Below are positions 43,079-51,510 of a DNA stretch of 54,711 bases, piece by piece. A program made the position numbers and the translations under genes. The stretch's first letter is position 1, and every line of letters starts with the position of its first letter. Origin of the DNA: an uncultured beta proteobacterium (GTDB taxonomy: Bacteria > Pseudomonadota > Gammaproteobacteria > Burkholderiales > Burkholderiaceae_C); contig CAIRAW010000069.1 in the NCBI GenBank assembly GCA_903876735.1, positions 1 through 54,711 of the forward strand, read 5' to 3'. Below the pieces are notes generated by a model, which was given only the letters and a program-made list of their open reading frames with translations, ran no database searches and was not told where the DNA came from.

Positions 43079-43845
43079 GCGGTAAAGCCGAGCACGACCC
43101 GGCGCGTGCTGGCAGACTTCTTTTCCAGCTTGGTGACGATGATGGAGCCGATCTCCGCCGTGTTGGCGACATGCGTGCCGCCGCAGGGCTGGAAATCAAT
43201 CAGGTCAGTGGTGCCGCCAATGCGGATGGTGCGGATGCGCCCGCTGCCGCGTGGTGGCTGCACCGACATGCTTTTGACCAGCGCCGGGTTGGCGTCGAGT
43301 TCCTCGTCGGTGATGGTGCCGACCGTGACTGCGTGCGCCGCTGCCACGAGGCGCGCAATGCCGGCGGTCAGCGCGTCCTTGTCCAGCGCGTCCGTCATAT
43401 TGAAGTCCAACCGCGCGTAGTCGGGCGTGATGGAGCAGCCGTTCACCAGTTGCGGCACCAGATGGCACAGCAGGTGCGTCGTGGTGTGAAAACGCATCAG
43501 CCGATGACGTCGCTCCCAGTCGATGCGCGCCGTCACGGTGTCGCCGACGCTCAGGCGTGCCTGGCCTGATTGGTCCGCCTGCAGTTGTGCCAGCAACTCA
43601 GCAGGCGCCGGCAGGTGGCAGATGGCGTCGGTGAAACTGCCGTCCTCGGCCTTGCCTTTGCGCGTATCGACAATGGCAATTTCGCTGCCGTCAGCCAGCA
43701 CCAGAGTGCCTGCGTCACCGGCCTGGCCGCCACCGAGCGGGTAGAACGCGCTGCGATCGAGCACGATGCCTTGTGGCGTGATGGCCGTTACCGTGGCCGA
43801 ACATTCGCGCAGGTAGGCGTCGGTGCGAAAGAGGTCTTGTGTCAT
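43075..43845 (-). CDS. alaX: Alanyl-tRNA editing protein AlaX
   Basis: 256 residues, in the size range of the longer AlaX forms. These free-standing editing proteins hydrolyse Ser or Gly wrongly attached to tRNA-Ala. The zinc-binding set is HTTTH (MRFHTTTHLLCHLV, about residues 118-131) and CGGTH (QPCGGTHVANTAEIG, near 218-232). The N-terminal AFYPLGGGQAGDAGTL is a remnant of the AlaRS-like beta-barrel. It is divergent from the radical SAM gene with only 17 bases between start codons, so at least one promoter must lie within a coding region. Confidence 0.93.
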   Translation of the reverse strand: MTQDLFRTDAYLRECSATVTAITPQGIVLDRSAFYPLGGGQAGDAGTLVLADGSEIAIVDTRKGKAEDGSFTDAICHLPAPAELLAQLQADQSGQARLSVGDTVTARIDWERRHRLMRFHTTTHLLCHLVPQLVNGCSITPDYARLDFNMTDALDKDALTAGIARLVAAAHAVTVGTITDEELDANPALVKSMSVQPPRGSGRIRTIRIGGTTDLIDFQPCGGTHVANTAEIGSIIVTKLEKKSASTRRVVLGFTA

Positions 43846-43862
43846 GCTTTGATAATACCGGC

Positions 43863-45449
43863 ATGCCGAGCGAACCTGTCAGCCCACCGTCGATTGTTCT
43901 TTGCACACTCAATGCCAAGTACATCCATGCTTCGCTCGGACTGCGTTATCTGCTGGCCAACATGGGAGATTTGCGGGCGCAGATCGCTTTGCGCGAATTC
44001 ACCATTGCGCGTCAACCTCAGGAACTGGCGGATGAAATCCTGACGCTGCTCGGTGCACCGCAGCCAGGTCGGGTGCAGATCGTCGGCCTGGGTGTCTACA
44101 TCTGGAACGTGACGCAAAGCACGGCGCTGGTGCGCTTGCTCAAGGCGGAACGCCCGGCGCTCAAGGTGGTGCTGGGCGGGCCCGAAGTCAGTCATGAAGT
44201 CGATCAGCAGGCCATCGTGCAACTGGCAGACCATGTGATCACGGGCTGGGGTGATATCAGTTTTCCCAAGCTCTGCCGCGCATTGCTGCACGGGCCGAAG
44301 CCGTTGATGAAGGTGATTGCGGGCGAGCAGCCGCCACTCGATCAGATTGCGCTGCCCTATGGCGAATACAGCGCGGCCGATCTTGCGCATCGCCTGCTCT
44401 ACGTCGAAGCTTCGCGTGGCTGTCCGTTCAAGTGCGAGTTTTGTCTAAGCTCGCTTGATCAGACGGCCTGGGCCTTCGATCTGGATCGGTTTCTGGCGGC
44501 GCTGGATGACTTGTACCAGCGCGGAGCGCGTCACTTCAAGTTTGTGGACCGGACCTTCAATCTGCGCATTGACGCCTCGCTGCGCATCCTGCAGTTTTTT
44601 CTGGATCGCCTGCCGGCCGCGGACGATTTGTTTCTGCACTTTGAGGTTGTGCCCGACCATCTGCCAGATCGCCTCAAAGCGATGCTCGCTCGCTTTCCGT
44701 CGGGTGTGCTGCAACTGGAGATCGGCATCCAGAGTTTCGACGTTGTGGTGCAGCAGCGCATCTCGCGTCAGCAGGACAACGCCAAGACCGAGGCCAATCT
44801 GCGCTGGCTGGTTCAGAGTTCACACGCGCATCTGCATTGCGATCTGATCTTTGGTTTGCCCGGCGAGACGCTGGCCAGTTTTGCGGCCGGCTTCGATCGT
44901 TTGTACCGCCTGGGGCCGCACGAAATCCAGTTGGGCATTCTCAAGCGCCTGCGCGGCACGCCGATTGCGCGCCACACGGATGCGTATGCCATGGTCTACG
45001 ACCGGCAGCCGCCCTACACCGTGCAGCAAACCGGTGTCGTTGATGCGGCCAGCTTGCAGGCCTTCACACGCTTTGCGCGGTATTGGGACCTGATCGCCAA
45101 CTCGGGACGCTTTTCGCAGACCTTGGCGCTGCTGTTGGCGACGCGGTCGCCCTCTGCCTTTGATGCGTTTCAGGCTTTTGCTGACTGGCTATGGCGCACA
45201 ACGGCGCAGACCAGCGCACTGTCACCAGAGGCGCTGGTCGATGCCCTGTTCGACTATCTCAGTGTTGAATGTGGTTTGCCGGTTGACGCGGTGCGCCAAG
45301 CCCTGCTGGCCGACTACCTGGCCAGCGGCGCCCGGGCCAGTCCGCGCGCGCTCAAGGGTTGGCTGCCGAGGCCGGACGCACCTGAAATCCGCGCCGATAA
45401 AACCCTGGCGCAGCGTCAGCAACGGCATCAGCTTGTCGACAAGTTTTAA
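43863..45449 (+). CDS. B12-binding domain radical SAM protein (DUF4080 type)
   Basis: 528 residues from ATG 43863. The N-terminal cobalamin-binding domain has LCTLNAKYIHASLGLRYLLANM and VGLGVYIWN, VVLGGPEVSHE. The radical SAM cluster motif is ASRGCPFKCEFCLSSLD (Cys about residues 193, 197, 200). The barrel continues with FKFVDRTFNL, LQLEIGIQSF and HCDLIFGLPGETLASF. The C-terminal part matches DUF4080. Family members are often methyltransferase-like, but I know of no defined reaction for this group. It stands at the head of a rightward run with the creatininase-family and EamA genes 9 and 15 bases apart. Confidence 0.9.
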   Translation: MPSEPVSPPSIVLCTLNAKYIHASLGLRYLLANMGDLRAQIALREFTIARQPQELADEILTLLGAPQPGRVQIVGLGVYIWNVTQSTALVRLLKAERPALKVVLGGPEVSHEVDQQAIVQLADHVITGWGDISFPKLCRALLHGPKPLMKVIAGEQPPLDQIALPYGEYSAADLAHRLLYVEASRGCPFKCEFCLSSLDQTAWAFDLDRFLAALDDLYQRGARHFKFVDRTFNLRIDASLRILQFFLDRLPAADDLFLHFEVVPDHLPDRLKAMLARFPSGVLQLEIGIQSFDVVVQQRISRQQDNAKTEANLRWLVQSSHAHLHCDLIFGLPGETLASFAAGFDRLYRLGPHEIQLGILKRLRGTPIARHTDAYAMVYDRQPPYTVQQTGVVDAASLQAFTRFARYWDLIANSGRFSQTLALLLATRSPSAFDAFQAFADWLWRTTAQTSALSPEALVDALFDYLSVECGLPVDAVRQALLADYLASGARASPRALKGWLPRPDAPEIRADKTLAQRQQRHQLVDKF

Positions 45450-45458
45450 GATAGGGCC

Positions 45459-46322
45459 ATGACAACACCTTCCAGATTCTGGGCCGAGCTCTCGACGCGC
45501 GACTTTGCACGCATGATTGCCAGCGGTGAGGCGGCACAAACCGTCGCCGTGCTGCCGGTCGCCGCCATCGAACAGCACGGACCGCATTTGCCGCTGAACG
45601 TGGACACGCTACTGGCCGATGGTGTGGTGGCGGCGGCATTACCGCATCTGCCGGCTGCGGCCAAAGTGCTGTTCCTGCCGACCCAATGTGTCGGCTTCAG
45701 CCCTGAGCATGCACGCTTTCCCGGCACACTCACGCTCAAGGCAGAGACCATCATCCGCTTGTGGACCGAGATTGGCGAGTCGGTGGCGGCTGCGGGCATC
45801 AAGAAGCTGCTGCTGTTCAACGCCCATGGTGGCCAGGTCAGCGTGATGGACCTGGTGGCGCGTGACCTGCGCGCGCGGCTTGACATGCTGGTGTACAGCG
45901 CGAGCTGGTTTAACCTGCCCTTGCACGACGCCGATGGCCAGGATCTCAACGCGCGCTTCAGCGCCGAGGAGCAGCGCTTTGGCATTCACGGTGGCGACAT
46001 CGAGACCTCGATGACGCTGGCGCTGGCGCCGGAACTGGTGGACATGGCTCAGGCCAGAAATTTTCATTCCACGGCGCAGGAGCGGGCGCAGAACATCGAA
46101 ATTCTGGGCAACGGCAAGAGCGCCAAGCTGGGCTGGCAGATGCAGGACTACAACGCAGCCGGTGCGGTTGGCAACGCGGCGGCTGCCAGCGCCGATAAAG
46201 GGCAGGCGCTGCTGCAGGCAGCGGGGCGCAGTCTGGCCCGATTGCTGGCGGAATTGGAAAGTCTGCCCTTGAGCACACTGGTGAGCCGACCGGCGTCAGA
46301 TTCAGACGCATCAAAATCCTGA
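45459..46322 (+). CDS. Creatininase-family amidohydrolase
   Basis: 287 residues. Metal-binding motifs are AAIEQHGPHLPLNVDTLLADG (Glu, His and Asp, about residues 28-48), LLFNAHGGQVSVMD and HGGDIETSMTLAL. The family includes creatinine amidohydrolase, the riboflavin-pathway FAPy deformylase ArfB and the mycofactocin peptidase MftE. A radical SAM gene is next to it, as in mycofactocin clusters, but that radical SAM protein is B12-dependent and no MftA-like precursor is seen, so the resemblance may be chance. Start 9 bases after the radical SAM stop suggests an operon. Confidence 0.88.
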   Translation: MTTPSRFWAELSTRDFARMIASGEAAQTVAVLPVAAIEQHGPHLPLNVDTLLADGVVAAALPHLPAAAKVLFLPTQCVGFSPEHARFPGTLTLKAETIIRLWTEIGESVAAAGIKKLLLFNAHGGQVSVMDLVARDLRARLDMLVYSASWFNLPLHDADGQDLNARFSAEEQRFGIHGGDIETSMTLALAPELVDMAQARNFHSTAQERAQNIEILGNGKSAKLGWQMQDYNAAGAVGNAAAASADKGQALLQAAGRSLARLLAELESLPLSTLVSRPASDSDASKS

Positions 46323-46337
46323 GCGACCGACGTCTGC

Positions 46338-47234
46338 ATGCTCGCTTCCTATGATCTGATGGCCCTGGGCGCGGCGGCCTGTTGGGCTGCTGGCAGCATT
46401 CTGTCGGTCTCGCCCTCGCGTCATCTGGGTGCGTTTGCCTTCACGCGCTGGCGCATGTTCATGGTTGCGCTGATGCTGTGGGCGGTGACCCTGATGGCCG
46501 GCAGTTGGCGCAGCTTGCCACTGGATTCCTGGGGTGTGATGGCGGCCAGTGGCCTGATTGGCATCTTTGTGGGCGACACAGCCCTGTTTGCCGCCATGAA
46601 CCGGCTTGGGCCGCGTCGTTCTGGCGTGCTGTTTGCAACCCATGCCGTGTTCAGCGCCATGCTGGGTTTTTGGCTGCTTGGTGAGCGCATGAGCGCGCAG
46701 GCCGCCTGGGGTGGTGCCCTGACGCTGGCCGGTGTGATGATCGCCATTCTGCTCGGACGCGACAAGGAAGACGAGCACGCATGGGAAGCGGACCGGGGCT
46801 CTGTAGGCGCCGGTGTCGCGCTAGGCCTTTTGGCCGCCCTGTGTCAGGCGCTCGGGTCCCTGATTATCAAGCCGGTCATGGGGGCCGAGGTTGACCCGGT
46901 CGCCGCCTCGGCGGTACGGGTGACGGTGGCTTGTTTGGCCCACTTTGTTCTGTTGTTGGTTGGCTTTACGGCGGCGCGTGCACAACAAGCGCCGACGCTG
47001 CGCGTGCTGGCGCAAACCGCGCTCAATGGCTTCATCGCCATGGGTGTGGGCATGACGCTGATTCTGCTGGCGCTCAAGAAAGGCGACGTCGGCATGGTGG
47101 CGATTCTGTCTTCGGTGTCACCGGTACTGGTGCTGCCCCTGCTGTGGTTGCGCCTGGGGCGCGCGCCGGCCATCGGCGCCTGGCTGGGCTCCACGCTAAC
47201 CGTAATCGGGACCGTGTTGATCCTGTTGCGATAG
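46338..47234 (+). CDS. EamA/DMT-family transporter
   Basis: 298 residues with ten hydrophobic spans in two EamA repeats. The first repeat runs from DLMALGAAACWAAGSILS to GGALTLAGVMIAILLG; the second from GVALGLLAALCQALGSLIIKP to WLGSTLTVIGTVLILL. GLIGIFVGDTALFAAMNRLGPRRSGVLF carries the usual helix 3-4 pattern. Members move amino acids, nucleosides or other metabolites; the substrate cannot be told. It starts 15 bases after the creatininase-family stop and is probably cotranscribed. Confidence 0.92.
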   Translation: MLASYDLMALGAAACWAAGSILSVSPSRHLGAFAFTRWRMFMVALMLWAVTLMAGSWRSLPLDSWGVMAASGLIGIFVGDTALFAAMNRLGPRRSGVLFATHAVFSAMLGFWLLGERMSAQAAWGGALTLAGVMIAILLGRDKEDEHAWEADRGSVGAGVALGLLAALCQALGSLIIKPVMGAEVDPVAASAVRVTVACLAHFVLLLVGFTAARAQQAPTLRVLAQTALNGFIAMGVGMTLILLALKKGDVGMVAILSSVSPVLVLPLLWLRLGRAPAIGAWLGSTLTVIGTVLILLR

Positions 47235-47339
47235 GCGCCCTGGTTGAAGCGCGCCAGCGATTACGTTTTCTTACGAAAAATCAAATCGGGTAGCCTTTGT
47301 GCGCCCTAGACTTCGCTCTTGTTCTGGCTGGAGGTCGTC

Positions 47340-48509
47340 ATGAAATTTTTTCGAACTCTTCAACGAGCTTGGTGTGCTGTGCTGCTGGCCGGGCTTGCGG
47401 CCTGCGGTGGCGGTGGCGACAGCGGTACCCTGCGCCTGGCGCTTACCGACGCGCCAAGTTGCGGCTTTGACGCCGTCAACCTGACGATCCAGAAAGTGCG
47501 TGTGCATCAGAGCAGCGGCGCCAGCGACGCCGATAGCGGCTGGTCCGAGGTCAACCTCAATCCGGCGCGGCGCCTGAACCTGCTCAACCTGCGCAATGGC
47601 GTGCTGTTTGAACTCGGTCAGACACCCTTGCCAACGGGTAAATACACGCAGCTCCGGCTGATCCTGGCAGACAACAGCAGCGCCGATCCGCTGGCCAATT
47701 CGGTGCTGCCGACCGGCGGCGCAGAGGTGGCACTGAAGACGCCAAGCGGCCAGCAGTCGGGGGTCAAGGCCAATATCGATATCGATATTGCAGCCAACAA
47801 GATGGCGGATTTCGTGATCGATCTGGACGCCTGCAAATCGATTGTGTCGGCGGGCAATTCGGGACAGTTTCTGCTCAAGCCGGTGGTAAACGTGCTTGCG
47901 CGCTATATCTCCGGTGTCGCTGGCTTTGTGGACTCTGTGGTGGCCAATGGCAGTACCAGCGCTTCACTCCAGCAGGGGGGCGTGGCCATCAAGGCCACGG
48001 CGCCGGACAGCAGCGGCAGATTTCTGCTGCAGCCGGTCGTCCCGGGTCGCTATGTTCTGGTACTGACGGCACCGGGCCGCAGCACGGTCGTTGTCACCAA
48101 GGTGGATGTGCTGGCGGATACGGTCAGCACGGTCGGCGCCGCTGGCGTGCCTCTGTCGCTGCCGCCGTCACCGACCGGCACGGTGAGTGGCAACGCCCCA
48201 GCCAATACCCTGGTGCGTGTGTTGCAGCCGCTGACGCCGGCGCTCACCGATGGCACGCCGACCACGGTGGAAGTGGTCGGACGATTTGTTTACAGTACAA
48301 CGGGAAATTACAGTTACCCGTTGCCCGTTAACCCGCCGCTGCTGGCGCCGTATGTGGCAGCGCCGGGACCGCTGGTTTTTACCGCCGATACGGCCGCTGC
48401 AGGCAAGTATTCACTGGCTGCCAGCTTGACCGGGTTCCTGGACAAGTTGAGCGTGCTGGCGCCTTTGAGTGCTGGCAGCACGATCACGACAAACTTCAAT
48501 TTTCCTTAG
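47340..48509 (+). CDS. DUF4382 lipoprotein
   Basis: 389 residues from ATG 47340. The signal peptide ends in a lipobox (LLAGLAAC, Cys about residue 21), followed by a Gly-rich flexible stretch GGGGDSG, so it is a lipoprotein. Residues about 29-190 match DUF4382 (LRLALTDAPSCGFDAVNLTIQKVRVHQ, and ANIDIDIAANKMADFVIDLDACKSIV). The remainder looks like one or two carboxypeptidase-regulatory/Ig-like beta domains (PVVPGRYVLVLTAPGRSTVVV). Such proteins bind unknown ligands at the outer membrane. A GC hairpin follows the stop. Confidence 0.87.
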   Translation: MKFFRTLQRAWCAVLLAGLAACGGGGDSGTLRLALTDAPSCGFDAVNLTIQKVRVHQSSGASDADSGWSEVNLNPARRLNLLNLRNGVLFELGQTPLPTGKYTQLRLILADNSSADPLANSVLPTGGAEVALKTPSGQQSGVKANIDIDIAANKMADFVIDLDACKSIVSAGNSGQFLLKPVVNVLARYISGVAGFVDSVVANGSTSASLQQGGVAIKATAPDSSGRFLLQPVVPGRYVLVLTAPGRSTVVVTKVDVLADTVSTVGAAGVPLSLPPSPTGTVSGNAPANTLVRVLQPLTPALTDGTPTTVEVVGRFVYSTTGNYSYPLPVNPPLLAPYVAAPGPLVFTADTAAAGKYSLAASLTGFLDKLSVLAPLSAGSTITTNFNFP

Positions 48510-48525
48510 ACCGGCCCGCGCCGGT
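48510..48525. terminator. GC hairpin between convergent genes
   Basis: ACCGGC-CCGC-GCCGGT forms a six-pair stem one base after the DUF4382 stop and 13 bases before the end of the histidine phosphatase gene. There is no T-run on either side, so termination efficiency is doubtful; a place between converging genes favours a role in transcript ends. Confidence 0.4.
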
Positions 48526-48537
48526 GCAAGTGCCTGC

Positions 48538-49206
48538 TCAGGTATGGCTGATCCAGCTTGCGTGATCGGCATGGTCCAGATGCGGCAGCGTGTTGTAGGT
48601 GACCAGCGTGTGGCGTTTGGGATTGAATGCAAACTCGGTGACTGCGCTGTTGCGGATGCGCATATTGAGTTCGATCGTGGTTTCGGGCGCGGTTCCTAGC
48701 ACGTGGCCGACGGCGGTCGCAATCGGACCACCGCTGGAGACCAGCAGCACATTGCCGTCGCAATGCTTGCGGACGTGATCGAGGGCGCTGGTCACGCCGT
48801 GCTTGAATTCGCGGTAGCTGGGCATGCCTTTGGGTGTAACGACGCCGTTCATCCATTGCGTCAGGCCGTCACGCAGCAGACGAAAGTGATGGCGGTAGCG
48901 TTCCGGTGAGTCTGGTTTTTCAAGTTTGTGCGGGTGCACGGTTGCAATGACTGCTTCGCTGTCGAACTCGTTCAATCCGGGCCACTCGAGCGCCTCCAGG
49001 TCGAAGCCGCCGCCCTCGCGGATGCCGGCGTACGTCTGCTGCTGGCGGCGCAGGGTGCCGGTCAGCGCGCTATCGAAGCGCAGGCCTTTTTCCCGGAAGT
49101 AGGCACCCAGGCGCACGCTTTGCTGCTGCCCCAGCGGGCTGAGTTGATCGTAGTCGGCGGCGCCAAATGAAGCCTGGCCATGGCGTACGAGGTAAAGGGT
49201 TCCCAT
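48538..49206 (-). CDS. Histidine phosphatase superfamily protein
   Basis: 222 residues. The RHG signature is LVRHGQASFG (His8 phosphorylated in catalysis), and the second catalytic His is expected in NVLLVSSGGPIATAVG, where the usual SHG reads SSGG, so that residue appears absent from the standard place. LSPLGQQQSVRLGAYF and DSALTGTLRRQQQTYAG are typical of the phosphoglycerate-mutase-like group. The substrate is unknown. If the second His is truly missing, activity may be altered. It is last in the leftward run from uup. Confidence 0.85.
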   Translation of the reverse strand: MGTLYLVRHGQASFGAADYDQLSPLGQQQSVRLGAYFREKGLRFDSALTGTLRRQQQTYAGIREGGGFDLEALEWPGLNEFDSEAVIATVHPHKLEKPDSPERYRHHFRLLRDGLTQWMNGVVTPKGMPSYREFKHGVTSALDHVRKHCDGNVLLVSSGGPIATAVGHVLGTAPETTIELNMRIRNSAVTEFAFNPKRHTLVTYNTLPHLDHADHASWISHT

Positions 49207-49317
49207 GCGGCGAATCTAAACCAAGATCCGCGTGCCATCTTGTCGCACGAGCGACCAGGTCAGCCGGTCTGTCGCACTTTGGCCCTTGCTACAGGCGGCG
49301 GCCGAATCATGCGCAGT

Positions 49318-50253
49318 TCACAGACTCACGCTGCCTTCGATGCAGGTGGCGCAGTCGCCGCCAACCCAGATCTGTCCGGCGTCATCCTGCGTGATATGAA
49401 CTTGACCGGTGCGGCCAACACAGGCGCCCTGTGCGGCGATGTAGCTGCGTGGCGCCAGGCCGTCTGCAATCAGCCACTGGGCCAGGCTGGCGTTGAGGCT
49501 GCCGGTGACCGGGTCTTCCTGGACACCCACGGGCGCCGCAAAGGCGCGCACTTCGACTTGGACCGGTTCCTGCGTTGCACCCTTGGTCTGGGTCAATGCC
49601 GGCGCAAAGGCGCGCGCTTCCCGATTTGAACGGGCGATCAAGGGCGTAGTGCCAAGTGTTGACTCGATTGCTGCGACGCCGACTTTCTGACCGATGGTCT
49701 TGAGTGCCCCATGGTCCGGCATCAATGCCAGTACGGTCTGCTGGCTGTCGAGCAGCAGGCCGAGCCAAACCGGTCCGTTGTCAAGCAATTGCGCGGCCTT
49801 GACTTGCTGTGGCTTGAGTCCCAGGGCAGCATAAATCACGGTCAGCAACTCAGGCTTGGGCGTGCTGCGTTCGAGTCGCGGGGCGGCGAATGCCAGCCGC
49901 CTGCCGCTGCGGCGAATCCGGATCAGACCGGCCTGGCATTCCTGTACGATGTTTTCTGCTCGCGGGTTGCCGCCGGCCTGCAACCAGGCGTGACAACTGC
50001 CCAGGGTCGGGTGACCCGCAAAGGGAAGTTCAGCGCCCGGGGTGAAGATGCGCACGCGGTAGTCGGCGCCGGCGCTCGCGCCCTGCGCGCTGGGCGGTAG
50101 CAGGAATGTGGTCTCCGACAGATTGGTCCACTGCGCGAAGTGCTGCATTTCCTCGCAGCTCAGATCCGACCCATCGAGCACCACGGCGACCGGATTGCCC
50201 AGATAAGGCGCAGCGCCGAAGACGTCGATCTGTTGAAAGGCGCGGGGCTTCAT
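49318..50253 (-). CDS. PhzF-family isomerase/epimerase
   Basis: 311 residues. The start QQIDVFGAAPYLGNPVAVVLDGSDLS and NLSETTFLLPP (about residues 44-54, with the catalytic Glu) are diagnostic, as are RIFTPGAELPFAGHPTLGS and GVQEDPVTGSLNASLAQWL. Members isomerise or epimerise small metabolites; true PhzF acts in phenazine synthesis, but no other phz genes are here, so another substrate is likely. Its start overlaps the aminotransferase stop (ATGA, 50250-50253), suggesting the two act on related amino-acid-derived compounds. Confidence 0.94.
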   Translation of the reverse strand: MKPRAFQQIDVFGAAPYLGNPVAVVLDGSDLSCEEMQHFAQWTNLSETTFLLPPSAQGASAGADYRVRIFTPGAELPFAGHPTLGSCHAWLQAGGNPRAENIVQECQAGLIRIRRSGRRLAFAAPRLERSTPKPELLTVIYAALGLKPQQVKAAQLLDNGPVWLGLLLDSQQTVLALMPDHGALKTIGQKVGVAAIESTLGTTPLIARSNREARAFAPALTQTKGATQEPVQVEVRAFAAPVGVQEDPVTGSLNASLAQWLIADGLAPRSYIAAQGACVGRTGQVHITQDDAGQIWVGGDCATCIEGSVSL

Positions 50254-51464
50254 GGTTTCAAGTTCGCGGCATAGGTCTTGATCGCCAGGGCCAGCGCAGC
50301 CACGCCGCGCTGAATCTCTGGCACGCTGGGCGTGACGTAGGACAGTCGCAGGGTGCGTGGATCAGCGTCTGCCGCGTAAAAGGGCGCGCCTGGGACGAAG
50401 GCCACGCCTTGTGCGACCGCATAGGGCAACAGGTCCACGGCGCTCATGCCCTTGGGCAGACGCGCCCACAGGAACATGCCACCGGCCGGGGTGTTCCAGG
50501 TCAGCGTTGCGTCCGGATCGCCCGCTGGCATCTCGCGTGCCAATGCTTCGAGCATGGCGTCGCGCTGCGATTTGTAGAGGGCGCGAATGGTGGGTACGTG
50601 GCGTTCCAGAAAACCGTTTTTCATCACTTCGGCGATCAGGCGCTGGTTGAAGCCCGGGCTGTGAAGGTCGGCCGCTTGCTTGGCCTGCAGCAGTTTCGGG
50701 TAGACCGCCTGTGGCGCCACAATGAAGCCAAGGCGCAAACCTGGTGCGAGTACCTTGGAGAACGAACCCAGGTAAATACAGCCATCCGGGTTGCGTGCCG
50801 TCAGAGGTGGTGGTGGTGCCTGATCAAACCAGAGGTCGCCGTAAGGGTTGTCCTCGACGATCGGCAAGCCGAGTTTGGCCGCGGTCTGGCTCAGGGCGTT
50901 ACGGCGCTCTTCGCTCATGGTGCGCCCGCTCGGGTTCTGAAAGTTGGGCAGCGCGTAGAAAAAACGTGCGCCGCTGGCTTTGGCCTGCAGGTCGGCCATG
51001 TCCAGTCCGTGCTCGTCGCTGGCGACGCTGACGATATCGGGCTCCATCGGCGTGAACGCCATGACGGCACCCAGGTAGGTGGGCGACTCAACCAAAACCT
51101 TGCTGCCGGCGTCCACCAGCACTTTCGCGACCAGGTCCAGCCCTTGCTGCGAGCCAGTGGTGATCAGGACGCGAGCCGGGTCGACAGACCAGGGCAGCAT
51201 GGCGGCCACCATCTCGCGCAGCGGGCCAAATCCTTCGCTGGCGGCATATTGCAGTGCGGCGTGCGGGTCGTCGCGCAGGACCTTGGCGCAGGCTGCCTCG
51301 AACTCCGCAACCGGAAAAGTCTTGGGTGAGGGCAGACCGCCGGCAAAACTGATGATGCCAGGCTTCTCGGTGAGTTTGAGGATCTCCCGGATCACGGAGG
51401 GGTTCATCTTGCCAGTGCGCCCGGCCAGCAGCCAGGGTGAGTTGCGTGGTGTAGCTGTGTTCAT
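50250..51464 (-). CDS. PLP-dependent aminotransferase, class I/II (2-aminoadipate/aromatic type)
   Basis: 404 residues, fold type I, with no GntR DNA-binding domain, so not a MocR regulator. The PLP lysine is in YLGSFSKVLAPGLRLGFI (about residues 236-253); other conserved parts are ISFAGGLPSPKTFP, TTGSQQGLDLVAKVL, ESPTYLGAVMAF and FYALPNFQNPSGRTMS. Similar enzymes transaminate 2-aminoadipate, kynurenine or aromatic and branched amino acids. It is followed by PhzF (4-base overlap) and preceded by a LysE exporter, so the three may deal with one amino acid and its product. Confidence 0.93.
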   Translation of the reverse strand: MNTATPRNSPWLLAGRTGKMNPSVIREILKLTEKPGIISFAGGLPSPKTFPVAEFEAACAKVLRDDPHAALQYAASEGFGPLREMVAAMLPWSVDPARVLITTGSQQGLDLVAKVLVDAGSKVLVESPTYLGAVMAFTPMEPDIVSVASDEHGLDMADLQAKASGARFFYALPNFQNPSGRTMSEERRNALSQTAAKLGLPIVEDNPYGDLWFDQAPPPPLTARNPDGCIYLGSFSKVLAPGLRLGFIVAPQAVYPKLLQAKQAADLHSPGFNQRLIAEVMKNGFLERHVPTIRALYKSQRDAMLEALAREMPAGDPDATLTWNTPAGGMFLWARLPKGMSAVDLLPYAVAQGVAFVPGAPFYAADADPRTLRLSYVTPSVPEIQRGVAALALAIKTYAANLKP

Positions 51465-51510
51465 CGTGTGAGTGGGTGAAAAATGGGGGGCAGCGTAAGC
51501 GGTTGCTTGC

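Noticed and set aside
45459..46322. Mycofactocin MftE assignment
   Set aside because: The adjacent radical SAM protein has a B12-binding domain unlike MftC, and no MftA precursor or other mft gene is present.
50250..51464. MocR/PdxR-type regulator
   Set aside because: The protein has the aminotransferase domain but no N-terminal GntR helix-turn-helix.
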